DNA of 60,113 nucleotides from Candidatus Gastranaerophilales bacterium (lineage in GTDB: Bacteria > Cyanobacteriota > Vampirovibrionia > Gastranaerophilales > JAILCC01): NCBI GenBank assembly GCA_028696075.1, contig JAQVHS010000012.1, positions 1 to 60,113 of the forward strand, written 5' to 3'. The translations under genes were made by a program, and so were the position numbers. Position 1 is the first letter of the stretch. Every line of letters begins with the position of its first letter. The notes under the pieces were generated by a model that searched no databases, had not been told where the DNA came from, and saw only the letters and a list, made by a program, of their open reading frames with translations. This document shows, one piece after another, positions 33,525 through 42,709 of this stretch.

Positions 33525-34685
33525 ATGAAAAAGAAGATAGCAATTTTAGGTTCATCAGGTTCAATAGGTACACAAGCTCTTGAAGTTATAGAAAAGCTCG
33601 GGGATTTGTTTGAGGTAACAGCGCTTGCTGTTAACACACAGGTAGCGCTGTTGGAAGAGCAGATTAAGAGGTTTACCCCTGCTGTTGTGAGTGTAAGCTC
33701 TCCTGAGTCCGCTAATGAGCTTGCTCAAAAGTATAAGAATACAGAAGTGCTTCATGGAAATGAAGGGCTTGCAAAAATAGCAAAAGAGGCTGATTATGAT
33801 ACGATTTTGGTTTGTGTAACAGGCATAGACGGGCTTATCCCTACTCTTGAAGCTGTTAAAAGAGGTAAAACCGTAGCCCTTGCCAATAAAGAAACGCTTG
33901 TAAGCGCAGGTGATATAGTGATGGAAGCGGTTGCCGGATATAATGCACAAATTATCCCGGTAGACAGCGAACACAGCGCTATTTTTCAATGTACGCAGGA
34001 GCAAAATCATGTCAAAAAATTGATTATTACGGCATCGGGCGGACCTTTTCTGAATAAATCGGTTGAAGAAACCAAAAGTGCAACCAGAGCCCAAACTTTG
34101 GCACATCCCCGCTGGAATATGGGGGCCAAAATTACTGTTGATTCTGCGACTTTAATGAACAAGGGGTTAGAGGTTATAGAAGCCCATCACTTATTTAACA
34201 AATCCTATGATGATATTGAAGTTGTTATTCATCCGCAAAGCATCATTCATAGTGCAGTAGAGTTTTCGGACGGAAGTGTTCTGGCGCAGATGGGCGTGCC
34301 CAGTATGCATATCCCTATCCAATACGCTCTTACGTATCCGCAACGTGTTGAAGGGATTAAGACATCCTCTTTAAACTTAATTGATATAGCAAAATTAGAG
34401 TTTTTTGCGCCTGATTTTGAGAAGTTCCCTGCGCTTAAACTTGCTTATGAAGCGGGTAAACAGGGCGGAACAGCCCCTGCCGTTATAAATGCGGCTAATG
34501 AAACCGCGGTTTATGCTTATTTAAGGGATGAAATAAAATTGGGTGATATAATAAGTATTACAAAATCAGTCCTTGATAATACTGATTTTATAGGATTTCC
34601 TTCGTTTGAAGAAATACTGGAGGCGGATAAACTTGCCCGTTATGAGGCAGAGCAGGTAATCTTAAAATTGAAAAGCCATGTATAA
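33525..34685 (+). CDS. dxr: 1-deoxy-D-xylulose 5-phosphate reductoisomerase
   Basis: This 386-aa enzyme is the second step of the MEP isoprenoid pathway, using NADPH and a divalent metal. It has the NADPH loop GSSGSIGTQALEVIE (9-23), ALANKETLVSAG, the metal site VDSEHSAIFQC (Asp and Glu) and SATLMNKGLEVIEAHHLF. The length is normal. It overlaps the following DUF881 gene by 8 bases and appears to lead the operon that ends with ftsZ. Confidence 0.97.
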   Translation: MKKKIAILGSSGSIGTQALEVIEKLGDLFEVTALAVNTQVALLEEQIKRFTPAVVSVSSPESANELAQKYKNTEVLHGNEGLAKIAKEADYDTILVCVTGIDGLIPTLEAVKRGKTVALANKETLVSAGDIVMEAVAGYNAQIIPVDSEHSAIFQCTQEQNHVKKLIITASGGPFLNKSVEETKSATRAQTLAHPRWNMGAKITVDSATLMNKGLEVIEAHHLFNKSYDDIEVVIHPQSIIHSAVEFSDGSVLAQMGVPSMHIPIQYALTYPQRVEGIKTSSLNLIDIAKLEFFAPDFEKFPALKLAYEAGKQGGTAPAVINAANETAVYAYLRDEIKLGDIISITKSVLDNTDFIGFPSFEEILEADKLARYEAEQVILKLKSHV

Positions 34686-35382
34686 AACCGATGATAATAT
34701 TACAATCTTTAACGTATTTAAAAAGCTTGAGCCTTTTGCTTCTTCAAAAAAGCTTTTTGCCGGTTTGCTTTTTATAATTCTCTTAGCCGTAATTTTTGCC
34801 GTTATAAGCTTAATTTATCTGGAGAAAACATCTTCAAACAAGATTTTAGTTGCAAGACAAGGCGCCTTAAATAATCAAATAGTTGCCTTTGAAAATAAAA
34901 ATAAAATTTTGGAGCTTGAGATTATTCTTTTAAAGAAAGAGCTTTATTCGCTTTTAAGAGAAAAAGAACAGAGAAAGATAAATAAAATAGCGCCTTTGCT
35001 TGGTATTGAAAAAGTTAAAGGGGAAGGATTAACAATAATGTTGGCGGATTCTGACCAAACTTATGAAGATAATACATCATCGCAGTATATAGTACATGAC
35101 ATAGATTTGTTAAAAATTGTAAATTTTTTATGGGCGAACGGAGCGGAAGCTATTTCAATAAATAATGAGAGAATAGTTAATTCAAGCCGTATTTCCTGTA
35201 TAGGGAGTACTGTTTTGGTCAATCAAAAGCCGCTTGTCCCGCCATTTACAAATAAAGCAGCCGGTAAAGCTTTAAACCCCGAAGGAATAAAAAATGATGC
35301 ACTTATGCTATCATTTAGTATAAGAGGATTAAAGGTGAAGGTTTCGGATAAGCAGCCTGTAGAAATTGCTCCCGGAACTTAA
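34678..35382 (+). CDS. DUF881 (YlxW-like) membrane protein
   Basis: This 234-aa protein has an N-terminal membrane helix (about 23-45), a coiled coil (55-105, ENKNKILELEIILLKKELYS) and an extracytoplasmic DUF881 domain with the family core GEGLTIMLADSD, then IVHDIDLLKIVNFLWANGAEAISINNERI and GSTVLVNQKPLVPPFT. Relatives lie next to division genes in Firmicutes and Actinobacteria. Here it is followed by a DUF1290 gene and ftsZ, which supports a division-linked role. Molecular function is unknown. Confidence 0.88.
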   Translation: MYKTDDNITIFNVFKKLEPFASSKKLFAGLLFIILLAVIFAVISLIYLEKTSSNKILVARQGALNNQIVAFENKNKILELEIILLKKELYSLLREKEQRKINKIAPLLGIEKVKGEGLTIMLADSDQTYEDNTSSQYIVHDIDLLKIVNFLWANGAEAISINNERIVNSSRISCIGSTVLVNQKPLVPPFTNKAAGKALNPEGIKNDALMLSFSIRGLKVKVSDKQPVEIAPGT

Positions 35383-35395
35383 GAAGCGGAGAATA

Positions 35396-35758
35396 ATGTT
35401 TAAATCGATAACAGCAGGGATTTTAATAGGGGTTATAATAGGTTTTTTAAGCCCTTTAAATATATCTTTGATAGACCCTAAAGCATTGATGATAGTGGTT
35501 TTAGTGTGTCTTGATGTTTTGATTGCAAGCTCAAATGCAAAGTTATTGCAACAATTTAACTATTTGCTCTTTACTAATGAATTTATTTTGAATACTATTA
35601 TATCATTAGGGATAGTTTATCTTGCTAATATAATGAGTTTGGATTTATTTTCGGTCATAATGTTGGTTTTAATACTAAAGATATTCTATAATCTTAATAG
35701 GTTGATAAAAACCGTTGTATTGAACAATCAGTGTAGTAGTGAAAAAGGGGTTAGCTAA
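35396..35758 (+). CDS. DUF1290 (Sbp-like) small membrane protein
   Basis: This 120-aa protein has three or four membrane helices and matches the small basic protein family: GILIGVIIGFLSPLNI near the start, a central VVLVCLDVLIASSNAKL (in place of the family's ALDxxxGGxRA) and a terminal ILKIFYNLNRLIK. The ATG at 35396 follows GCGGAG; a TTG at 35366 in the same frame would overlap the DUF881 gene. In Bacillus the same pair (ylxW-sbp) precedes ftsA-ftsZ. It directly abuts ftsZ. Confidence 0.85.
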   Translation: MFKSITAGILIGVIIGFLSPLNISLIDPKALMIVVLVCLDVLIASSNAKLLQQFNYLLFTNEFILNTIISLGIVYLANIMSLDLFSVIMLVLILKIFYNLNRLIKTVVLNNQCSSEKGVS

Positions 35759-36853
35759 GTGAGTAATAACTTTGGACCATCAAATTTTGAGGAGTCGGAA
35801 CATATGGCAAGTCAAGCAAAGATTAAAGTTATAGGTGTTGGCGGCGGCGGCGGCAATGCTGTTAACCGGATGATATCGCAAGGGTTAGGCGGAGTTGAAT
35901 TTTGGGCAATGAATACTGATGCTCAGGTTTTAGGAACTTCATCAGCCCAAAACACGGTACAATTAGGCGCTAAATTAACAAACGGTCTTGGTGCTGGCGG
36001 AAGACCTCAGGTTGGTGAAAAAGCTGCCGATGAAAGCAGAGACCAGATTATGGCTGCTATTGACGGCGCTGATATGGTTTTTGTTACCGCAGGCATGGGT
36101 GGTGGAACAGGCACAGGCGCTACTCCTATTATTGCTCAAATAGCAAAAGAATTAGGCGCTTTGACTATCGGTGTTGTAACAAAACCGTTCAACTTTGAAG
36201 GCAAACTGAAAATGACACAGGCAATGCAAGGGTTGGAAAAACTTCAAGAGAATGTTGATTCTCTTATTACAATTCCTAATAACAAATTGCTTTCGGTCGT
36301 GGATAAAAAAGCAGGTTTCAGAGAAGCGTTTTATGTGGTTGATGAAATTCTTGCACGAGGTGTTCAAGGTATTTCTGATATTATTACAATCCCCGGCTTA
36401 ATAAATATTGACTTTGCAGATGTAAGAGCGGTTATGGCTTCTTCAGGTTCTGCAATTATGGGTATAGGCAGAGGCAACGGCGAAGGAAGAGCTATTGAAG
36501 CAGCAAGATCAGCAATCAATTCTCCGATTCTTGAAACTTCTATCCATGGTGCAAGCGGTGTTATTATTAATGTAACAGGCGGAGCCGACATGACTTTACA
36601 TGAAATTCATGAAGCAGCAGCTATTATCAATGAAACGGTGCTGGATAACGCTAATATCATATTTGGTGCGGTTCACGATGATAAAATTCAGGGCGATTTA
36701 CAAATTACTGTTATTGCAACAGGCTTTGAATTGGATCTTAAAGAAAATACTCCTAAACCTATTGATACTTCAGCTATTTTTAATACTGCTTCCGTCAAGA
36801 AAAAGGACCCAAGTCCGCTTGATATTCCGGATTTTTTAAAGAAACCAATATAG
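35759..36853 (+). CDS. ftsZ: cell division protein FtsZ
   Basis: This 364-aa tubulin-like GTPase forms the division ring. It has [15 protein letters not shown] (24-38), the tubulin signature [10 protein letters not shown] (114-123), the T7 loop [11 protein letters not shown] and a C-terminal peptide [11 protein letters not shown] that should bind membrane anchors. The GTG at 35759 abuts the upstream stop and follows AAGGGG; an ATG at 35804 after GAGGAG is an alternative. There is no ftsA beside it, as in cyanobacteria. A strong terminator follows. Confidence 0.98.
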   Translation: MSNNFGPSNFEESEHMASQAKIKVIGVGGGGGNAVNRMISQGLGGVEFWAMNTDAQVLGTSSAQNTVQLGAKLTNGLGAGGRPQVGEKAADESRDQIMAAIDGADMVFVTAGMGGGTGTGATPIIAQIAKELGALTIGVVTKPFNFEGKLKMTQAMQGLEKLQENVDSLITIPNNKLLSVVDKKAGFREAFYVVDEILARGVQGISDIITIPGLINIDFADVRAVMASSGSAIMGIGRGNGEGRAIEAARSAINSPILETSIHGASGVIINVTGGADMTLHEIHEAAAIINETVLDNANIIFGAVHDDKIQGDLQITVIATGFELDLKENTPKPIDTSAIFNTASVKKKDPSPLDIPDFLKKPI

Positions 36854-36865
36854 CAATAAACATTG

Positions 36866-36891
36866 AAAGGCTCTAAACAGAGCCTTTTTTT
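36866..36891 (+). terminator. intrinsic terminator after ftsZ
   Basis: The perfect 9-bp stem AAAGGCTCT/AGAGCCTTT has loop AAAC and is followed by seven T in total. The convergent response-regulator gene ends 3 bp beyond it. Confidence 0.88.
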
Positions 36892-36893
36892 AT

Positions 36894-38177
36894 TTATCCG
36901 AGTATTTTTTCTATCCATGAAAAAAGGTTTACAAGTTCATATGGCTTAGGTAAATATACGTCTGCCCCGCAGCCTAAAATTTTTTCTTTATCATGCTTTG
37001 TGTCAGTGAAAATTATTTTGATATTTTTCAGGCTGTTTGCTTTTATTTTTCTGCAAAGTTCAATAGCATTGTCATCGCCGTCTATTATTATTAATTTAGC
37101 CGGAATGCTTAAAATATATTCAACAGGGCAGTTAAAGCCGCAAATGACAGGATTATAGCCCTGTATTTTTAATGTTGTGTCAAGCAGGTATGCTAAGTCT
37201 TTATCCTGCTCAAATATTAATATGGTTTTATTATCTATATTTTCAAGCTCTTTTTCACTGCTTATTAACGGTCTGTCTATAATTTTTGATGAGCCTATAA
37301 GTGTTTTGGCAAGTTTTTGCATTTTATCCACGCTTAAGAGCGCATCTTCCACGTCTATATAGTTTTTTAACTCTGAATTGATGATACCTATGCTTGTTGT
37401 CATAATAGGGATTTTGCAGCCTGCTTTATTATCGCCTTGAAGCAGAATATACCCTCTTTCATTGTCGGTTGCGCTGTAAAATTTTTGGGCAATTATATCA
37501 AAAGTAAAGTTCAGATAGTCTGCAAGTTTTTCTGCTTTGTACGAAGAGGTTATTATGATGAAATCATTTTCCTTTAAATGCCCCACAAAGTCCTCTGCTT
37601 CGATTGTTGCGTTTAAAATTGCACTGTAAGTTTGCAATAGCTTTGATGCCGGTATTTCCCCGTAGATTTCCCTGTATGCATTTATATTATCTATATCAAT
37701 ATATAAAACCGCCCATTTATCATCGGATTGCATCGCTCGTTTTAAAAACTTTACGGTAGAATCGTGAGTCGGGAGCTTGGTTAAAAACGAAGAATTTTCT
37801 TCGTCCTTTCTTCTTAAATGAGCTGCTATCCTGGCGGTCAGCTCGTTTAGGTCAATAGGTTCGCTTAAAAAATCATCCGCACCGTTTTGAAGCGCTTCAA
37901 TTTTATCGTTAGCGAAGCTTGATTTTGATAAAAGTACTATAACGGGTCTGTTTTTAGAATTTTTTTGTCTTATTTCACGGCATAAGTTGCCAAAATCCTC
38001 CTGCACACTTTCTGAAATTAAAATCATTTCCGCCTGAGTTTCTTCAAGATTTAGCATTAAGTCTTTTTTATCAGCTGCACAAATTACGTTTACAAGAATT
38101 TTGTTCTCGATATTTTTTTTGTATTTTATCGGGATTTCCAGCCTTTTATCGTAAATGATTACTACATTTCTGTGCAT
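36894..38177 (-). CDS. REC-GGDEF-like-REC regulator, degenerate
   Basis: This 427-aa protein has an N-terminal receiver-like domain (about 5-122) in which the usual phospho-Asp position reads LISES, so it is probably not phosphorylated. The middle GGDEF fold (about 130-295, starting FLTKLPTHDSTVKFL with the metal-site LYIDIDN) has LKENDF where the catalytic GGDEF should be, so cyclic-di-GMP synthesis is unlikely. The C-terminal receiver (about 318-427) keeps LIIIDGDDN and LPKPYE. It shares one base with the upstream kinase gene and is probably its partner. Confidence 0.85.
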   Translation of the reverse strand: MHRNVVIIYDKRLEIPIKYKKNIENKILVNVICAADKKDLMLNLEETQAEMILISESVQEDFGNLCREIRQKNSKNRPVIVLLSKSSFANDKIEALQNGADDFLSEPIDLNELTARIAAHLRRKDEENSSFLTKLPTHDSTVKFLKRAMQSDDKWAVLYIDIDNINAYREIYGEIPASKLLQTYSAILNATIEAEDFVGHLKENDFIIITSSYKAEKLADYLNFTFDIIAQKFYSATDNERGYILLQGDNKAGCKIPIMTTSIGIINSELKNYIDVEDALLSVDKMQKLAKTLIGSSKIIDRPLISSEKELENIDNKTILIFEQDKDLAYLLDTTLKIQGYNPVICGFNCPVEYILSIPAKLIIIDGDDNAIELCRKIKANSLKNIKIIFTDTKHDKEKILGCGADVYLPKPYELVNLFSWIEKILG

Positions 38178-39139
38178 TATTTTTCTCCCGTAATTTTGCT
38201 TTCCATTTGAGTTTCAAAGTTTATTGACGGAAGTTCAATGCTTATAATAGTTTTATTTCCGACGCTTTGTGCGGTGATTTTGCCGTTGAGGTTTTCGACA
38301 AGATTTTTTGTTATAAAAAGCCCCAGCCCGCTGCCTTCAACCTGTCTTGTGAGCGGGTTATCTATTCTTGAAAACTTGTTAAAAATCTTTTCCAGACAGT
38401 CTTGGGGAATTTCCACCCCTTCGTCAATTATTTCTATTAAGATACAATTATTTTTAAAGGCTGCTTTGATTTCAATTTTAGAATCAGGATAAGAATATTT
38501 TGCGGCGTTATCAAGCAGGTTTAGCATTATTTGCTCAAGCATATCGCTATCCGCCCAAATATCAGGCAAATTATACTGTATTTCGGACGAAAAAGTCCTG
38601 TTAGGATATTTTTTTTCTACCGAAAGAATAAGCGTGGAGATAAATTCCTGAAAGTTTATTGCCTTTAATATCATTTTTTGTCTTTTTGAAGACAGATTTG
38701 TAATAGCAAGCAGGTTTTCTATTAGTCTGGTAAGCCTTTTTGTCTGGTTAATAATAATTGTGAGGAATTTTTCCCGCTGCTCTTTTGTAAGCGCATCAGA
38801 CGAGTGCAGCATAGTATCGGCAAACCCTTTTATGCTCGTTAAGGGCGTCCTCAATTCATGGCTTACGGTTGATACAAAGTCCAGATGGGCTTGATTTAGG
38901 CTGCTTTCACAAGTGCAGATATAAAAAACATTGCCCTCGGCATCTATTTTTTGCGTATTTAAAAATAAATTCTCATCGATGAATGCCTGATTAATTTCAT
39001 CAAGCGTTTTTGCATTAATATTTTTTTGTTTTAGTAGTGTTGAAAATTTTTCATTATAAAAAATCATTTCTGCTTGTGAGTCAAAAACGCAAACAGGAAT
39101 GCTGATTTCGCTAAGAATTGTCTTGTAAAAGTTATCCAT
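38177..39139 (-). CDS. sensor histidine kinase
   Basis: This 320-aa kinase has a PAS-like sensor region (about 8-75, SIPVCVFDSQAEMIFYNEKF), a HisKA domain with phospho-acceptor His94 in FVSTVSHELRTPLTSIKG, and an HATPase domain with the N box LLDNAAKYS, G1 box DEGVEIP and G2 box GSGLGLFI. It has no membrane helix, so it senses a cytoplasmic signal. It is coupled by one base to the degenerate REC-GGDEF-REC gene. Confidence 0.92.
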   Translation of the reverse strand: MDNFYKTILSEISIPVCVFDSQAEMIFYNEKFSTLLKQKNINAKTLDEINQAFIDENLFLNTQKIDAEGNVFYICTCESSLNQAHLDFVSTVSHELRTPLTSIKGFADTMLHSSDALTKEQREKFLTIIINQTKRLTRLIENLLAITNLSSKRQKMILKAINFQEFISTLILSVEKKYPNRTFSSEIQYNLPDIWADSDMLEQIMLNLLDNAAKYSYPDSKIEIKAAFKNNCILIEIIDEGVEIPQDCLEKIFNKFSRIDNPLTRQVEGSGLGLFITKNLVENLNGKITAQSVGNKTIISIELPSINFETQMESKITGEK

Positions 39140-39179
39140 GGTTTTATTATAACAACAATTCAGGCAGACATTGTCATAC

Positions 39180-40013
39180 TTAATTATATTTTAACAAATT
39201 GCAGTTTTCGTCTCTTGTGCGCTCTTCATTTTTATAAATAGAAGTTCTTGCAATGACTTCGTCAAAGTCGACTAAATGTCCGTCAAAGTCAGGACCGTCA
39301 ACACAAGCAAACTTTGTTTCTCCGCCGACGGTAAGCCTGCATGCTCCGCACATGCCTGTGCCGTCAACCATAATCGGATTCATACTTACTATAGTTTTAA
39401 TTTTTTTATCTTTTGTTAAATCGCAAACAGCTTTCATCATAGGCATAGGACCTACAGCTATAACTTCATCAATTTGTTCTTTATTCATTAACTCTTCAAC
39501 AACCTGAGTTACAAATCCTTCTCTGCCTAAAGAGCCGTCATTTGTTGTGATAAATAATTCATTTGCTGCGGATTTCATTTTATCTTCCCAAAAGATTAAT
39601 TCTTTTGTTCTTGCGCCCATAACCATATAAACCTTGTTACCGGCGTCTTTAAAAGATTTTGCTATAAGGTAGCATGGCGCTGCGCCGTATCCGCCTGCAA
39701 CGCAAATTACCGTGCCGACTTTTTCCGTGTGGGTAGGTACACCGAGAGGTCCTACGAGGTCATAAATTTCTTCGCCTTCGTTTATTTGTGCAAGTTTTTT
39801 CGTAGAAAAACCCACGGCCATATATACAATAGTCAAAAGCCCTTTTTCTTTATCAACATCAGCAATTGTAAGTGGAACTCTTTCTCCGTTTTTATCCGCT
39901 CTGAAGATAATAAATTGTCCTGCTTTTGCATTTCGTACGATAAAAGGTGCTTCTACCCGAATTTCGTATTGGTTAGGACAAAGTTCTTTTTTTGATACTA
40001 TTTTGTAACCCAT
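39180..40013 (-). CDS. ferredoxin:NADP+ oxidoreductase subunit NfnA-like
   Basis: This 277-aa flavoprotein has an FAD-binding beta barrel (1-95, with VPLTIADVDKEKG), an NAD-binding domain (VGTVICVAGGYGAAPCYLIA), and a C-terminal [2Fe-2S] site GTGMCGACRLTVGGETKFACVDGP, followed by FDGHLVDFDE. This matches NfnA/SudB and the dihydroorotate dehydrogenase electron-transfer relatives. NfnA pairs with a GltD-like NfnB to bifurcate electrons among NADH, ferredoxin and NADPH; NfnB is not next to it. It fits anaerobic redox metabolism. Confidence 0.88.
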   Translation of the reverse strand: MGYKIVSKKELCPNQYEIRVEAPFIVRNAKAGQFIIFRADKNGERVPLTIADVDKEKGLLTIVYMAVGFSTKKLAQINEGEEIYDLVGPLGVPTHTEKVGTVICVAGGYGAAPCYLIAKSFKDAGNKVYMVMGARTKELIFWEDKMKSAANELFITTNDGSLGREGFVTQVVEELMNKEQIDEVIAVGPMPMMKAVCDLTKDKKIKTIVSMNPIMVDGTGMCGACRLTVGGETKFACVDGPDFDGHLVDFDEVIARTSIYKNEERTRDENCNLLKYN

Positions 40014-40187
40014 TTTTGCCTCTATATTTCATTTTACGCTAAAAGTATATTATAAAAACAATTAATAGGCAAAAAGTTTATAACGGACAAAACTTAATAA
40101 AGTAATGTTAATAGAATAATACATATATACTGGCAAAGAATATTTTGTTTATACTTAAAATAGTTGTAACAAATAAGGATTACAAGC

Positions 40188-40580
40188 ATGGATAATTTTC
40201 ACAGAAACCAAAACAACAAGGACATTAATTTCAATGGTTTACAAAGTATTTATAAGGCTGTTTCAAGAAAAACCGCTGCATTAGCAGCCGCACTTGGTAT
40301 AACTGCAGGCGGAACAGGTTGTGCAGTAAGACATATAGATGTTTGTCTGCCTCCGCCAAGACCGGTTGTTGTTGCTCCTCCTGTAGTCGTTGCACCGCCT
40401 CGTATTGTTCTTCAACCCCCTGTTGTAGTACAACCTCCGGTTGTTGTCGCGCCTCCTGTCCTCGTAGTACCGGTACCGCCTCGTCCTGTATATATCAGAC
40501 CTCCCAGACCTCATTATGTACCGAATTACAGACCTGCCCCAAGACCTCCTGCTCATATGAGACCATTTCCGCACAGATAA
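40188..40580 (+). CDS. Pro/Val-rich repeat protein
   Basis: This 130-aa protein has an N-terminal region with DINFNGLQSIYKA (13-25), a hydrophobic Ala-rich segment ending GGTGC (32-45), and then a tail of VVVAPP and VVVQPP units (58-98) and Pro/His/Arg-rich sequence. Cys45 could be a lipoprotein Cys, but GTGC is a poor lipobox and the segment starts 30 residues in. It could be an extended envelope-spanning or surface protein. Ribosome binding site AAGGAT is weak. No family is recognised. Confidence 0.65.
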   Translation: MDNFHRNQNNKDINFNGLQSIYKAVSRKTAALAAALGITAGGTGCAVRHIDVCLPPPRPVVVAPPVVVAPPRIVLQPPVVVQPPVVVAPPVLVVPVPPRPVYIRPPRPHYVPNYRPAPRPPAHMRPFPHR

Positions 40581-41066
40581 TTAAAGCTTGTAACTTCGTA
40601 CCTCTTGTACCCCTGTTTCACCGACTTTTTTATCGTCAAGGTTGTAGATGTTGCTTACGAATTTTTTAGTCGGGCTGCCGTCTGTATATAACCACAGATA
40701 CTTCTTGCTGTTGCCCGGTGTTAAAGGTTCTTTTACTTTGATTTCAATATTTTCAATGAAGAAATCTTTAATTTTCATTATGTATTCTATCCCTTTAAAC
40801 TCTTCTTTTTTAACCAGATTGCTTTTTCTGTCGTAATAAAAAGTAAAGCTTTTTATGCAATCATTGTTTTTGCAAGATAGCCAAAAGGTAATACAAAAAT
40901 CGATTTTTATCCCTTCGCCTAAACGATTTTCAACCTCTTTTTTTAACGGTTTGTGTGCAAAACAGCGAAAATAGTTGATAGTGTGAGCATCTTTTGTATC
41001 ATATTTATACCCGCAGCAAACATGAGCTACCCTAGGCAAGGGAGCTTTTTTCCATTTTTTGTTCAT
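40581..41066 (-). CDS. uncharacterised Cys-containing protein
   Basis: This 161-aa soluble basic protein has cysteines in HVCCGYKYD (15-23), YFRCFAH and FWLSCKNNDC, which could bind a metal in its first half. The C-terminal half looks beta-rich (IEIKVKEPLTPGNSKKYLWLY). It has no signal peptide and no recognised family. It is convergent with the Pro/Val-rich gene, directly abutting its stop. Confidence 0.6.
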   Translation of the reverse strand: MNKKWKKAPLPRVAHVCCGYKYDTKDAHTINYFRCFAHKPLKKEVENRLGEGIKIDFCITFWLSCKNNDCIKSFTFYYDRKSNLVKKEEFKGIEYIMKIKDFFIENIEIKVKEPLTPGNSKKYLWLYTDGSPTKKFVSNIYNLDDKKVGETGVQEVRSYKL

Positions 41067-41213
41067 GATTTTTTAAGTCTCTTTTTACATATCCCGAAAT
41101 TAAATTAGCATATTACAAAAAAATTCCAAAATTTCATAACAGAATATGAAGAAGTTTTTATTTAGCTTAATTTCAGATATAATCTTATTAAACAGAGAAT
41201 TAACGAGGGATTT

Positions 41214-42707
41214 ATGACAAAGTTAGATACAAGCGCTTTCGGAAAGAATGATATCAGAGGCATATACGGACAAAATGTTACTGTTGAAGTATTTTACTAT
41301 GCAGGCAAAGGATATGCCAAATATGTCGCACAAAAGTTGAATAAAGAAGCTAAAGATGTATGGCTTTCTGTATCAAGAGATGCCCGCTTGCATTCATTGG
41401 AGCTTGTAAAAGCTTTGATAAAAGGTATTACATCGGTTGGTGCAAACGTAATAGATATAGGGCTTGTACCTACTCCGTTAGGGTATTTTTCAGAGGTTAT
41501 AGATTATGAAATTAACGATAAACATATAGAAATCGACGGTGCGTTGATTGTTACGGCGAGCCATAACCCTTCCGAATATAACGGTTTAAAGATGACTTTG
41601 AACAGGCAGTCTTTGAACGAAAAAGATATTAAAGACGTCAAACAATTTGCCCAAAAAGCTTATGGCGCTAAGGAAAAATCTTATTATCAAATAGGAGAGG
41701 TGTTAACCTATAACTTAATTAATACTTATCTTGAAAAACAATTAAAACATTTTACTAAATTCGGTAAAGGCATTAAAGTCGTTGTAGACAGCGCTAATGC
41801 TACAGGCGGTATAGTAGCTCCCGACTTGTACAGAGAGCTGGGCTGCGAGGTGGTTGAACTTTATTCGGAACCTGACGGCAATTTCCCCAATCATCATCCA
41901 AACCCTTCCGATGAAAAAACGCTCGATGACATAAAGGCGAAAATTAAAGAAACAGGCGCTGATTTTGGTATAGCGTTTGATGGCGATGCTGACAGAATAG
42001 GTGTTGTAGATGATACAGGGTATTCTATCCCGGGAGACCAGTTGCTTTTGATTTTTGCTCTGGATGTTTTAAAAGAGCTTAAAGGCAGGGGCGAAAAGCC
42101 TAAAATTATATCAGAGGTTAAATGTTCACAGGTTCTGTTTGATATGATTAACGCAAATGGCGGCGAAGCTATTATGTGGAAAACGGGACATGGTTATATT
42201 AAGTCTAAAATGAAGGAAGAGCGGGCTATTTTAGCCGGTGAGATGAGCGGGCATATTTTCTTTAAGGATAGATATTACGGTTTTGACGATGCTATTTATG
42301 CAGGCTGCAGGGTCATTGAAATTGTTGCTAAAAACAAGTTGAATAACCCTGAATTTAAGCTGTCAGGTCTTATAAAGTCCCTGCCTCAGGTGCATACAAC
42401 AAGAGAAGTGAGATATCCTTGTAAAAATGAGAATAAAAAACCTGTTTTGGCCGATTTAACCGGGCTGATTGAAGAAACTCCGAATTTATTCGGTTCCGAG
42501 ATTAAATCCATCATAGATATAGACGGGTTGAGGATAATATTTGAAGGCGGATTTGCTATGATAAGACAAAGCAACACAGAGCCTGTATTTACATTGCGTT
42601 TTGAATCAAATGATAAAGAAAAAGCTCTAATGTATCAATCCGCTATGATTGAGGCATTGGATAGTATTGTAAAAAAATATAATCATCATGAAGAAATAGG
42701 AGTTTAA
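41214..42707 (+). CDS. phosphomannomutase/phosphoglucomutase
   Basis: This 497-aa alpha-D-phosphohexomutase interconverts hexose 1- and 6-phosphates. It has the phosphoserine motif TASHNPSEYNGLK (Ser116), the metal loop FDGDADRIG, the sugar loop GEMSGHIFF and the phosphate loop RQSNTEPVFTLRFE. The slight length excess over bacterial PMM/PGM (about 460) is in the last domains. It feeds GDP-mannose or glucose-1-phosphate, hence glycan and glycogen synthesis. A TATAAT at 41178-41183 marks a probable promoter. It starts a plus-strand run ending with mnmG. Confidence 0.93.
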   Translation: MTKLDTSAFGKNDIRGIYGQNVTVEVFYYAGKGYAKYVAQKLNKEAKDVWLSVSRDARLHSLELVKALIKGITSVGANVIDIGLVPTPLGYFSEVIDYEINDKHIEIDGALIVTASHNPSEYNGLKMTLNRQSLNEKDIKDVKQFAQKAYGAKEKSYYQIGEVLTYNLINTYLEKQLKHFTKFGKGIKVVVDSANATGGIVAPDLYRELGCEVVELYSEPDGNFPNHHPNPSDEKTLDDIKAKIKETGADFGIAFDGDADRIGVVDDTGYSIPGDQLLLIFALDVLKELKGRGEKPKIISEVKCSQVLFDMINANGGEAIMWKTGHGYIKSKMKEERAILAGEMSGHIFFKDRYYGFDDAIYAGCRVIEIVAKNKLNNPEFKLSGLIKSLPQVHTTREVRYPCKNENKKPVLADLTGLIEETPNLFGSEIKSIIDIDGLRIIFEGGFAMIRQSNTEPVFTLRFESNDKEKALMYQSAMIEALDSIVKKYNHHEEIGV

Positions 42708-42709
42708 AT

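Noticed and set aside
33561-34106. 181-aa minus-strand ORF inside dxr
   Set aside because: It is antisense to conserved Dxr motifs, with no promoter or ribosome binding site.
36894-38177. Active diguanylate cyclase
   Set aside because: The catalytic signature is LKENDF in place of GGDEF.
40281-40669. ORFs overlapping the Pro/Val-rich gene on both strands
   Set aside because: They are frame shadows of the repeated Pro and Val codons and give Cys/Ser- or Arg/Tyr-rich nonsense.
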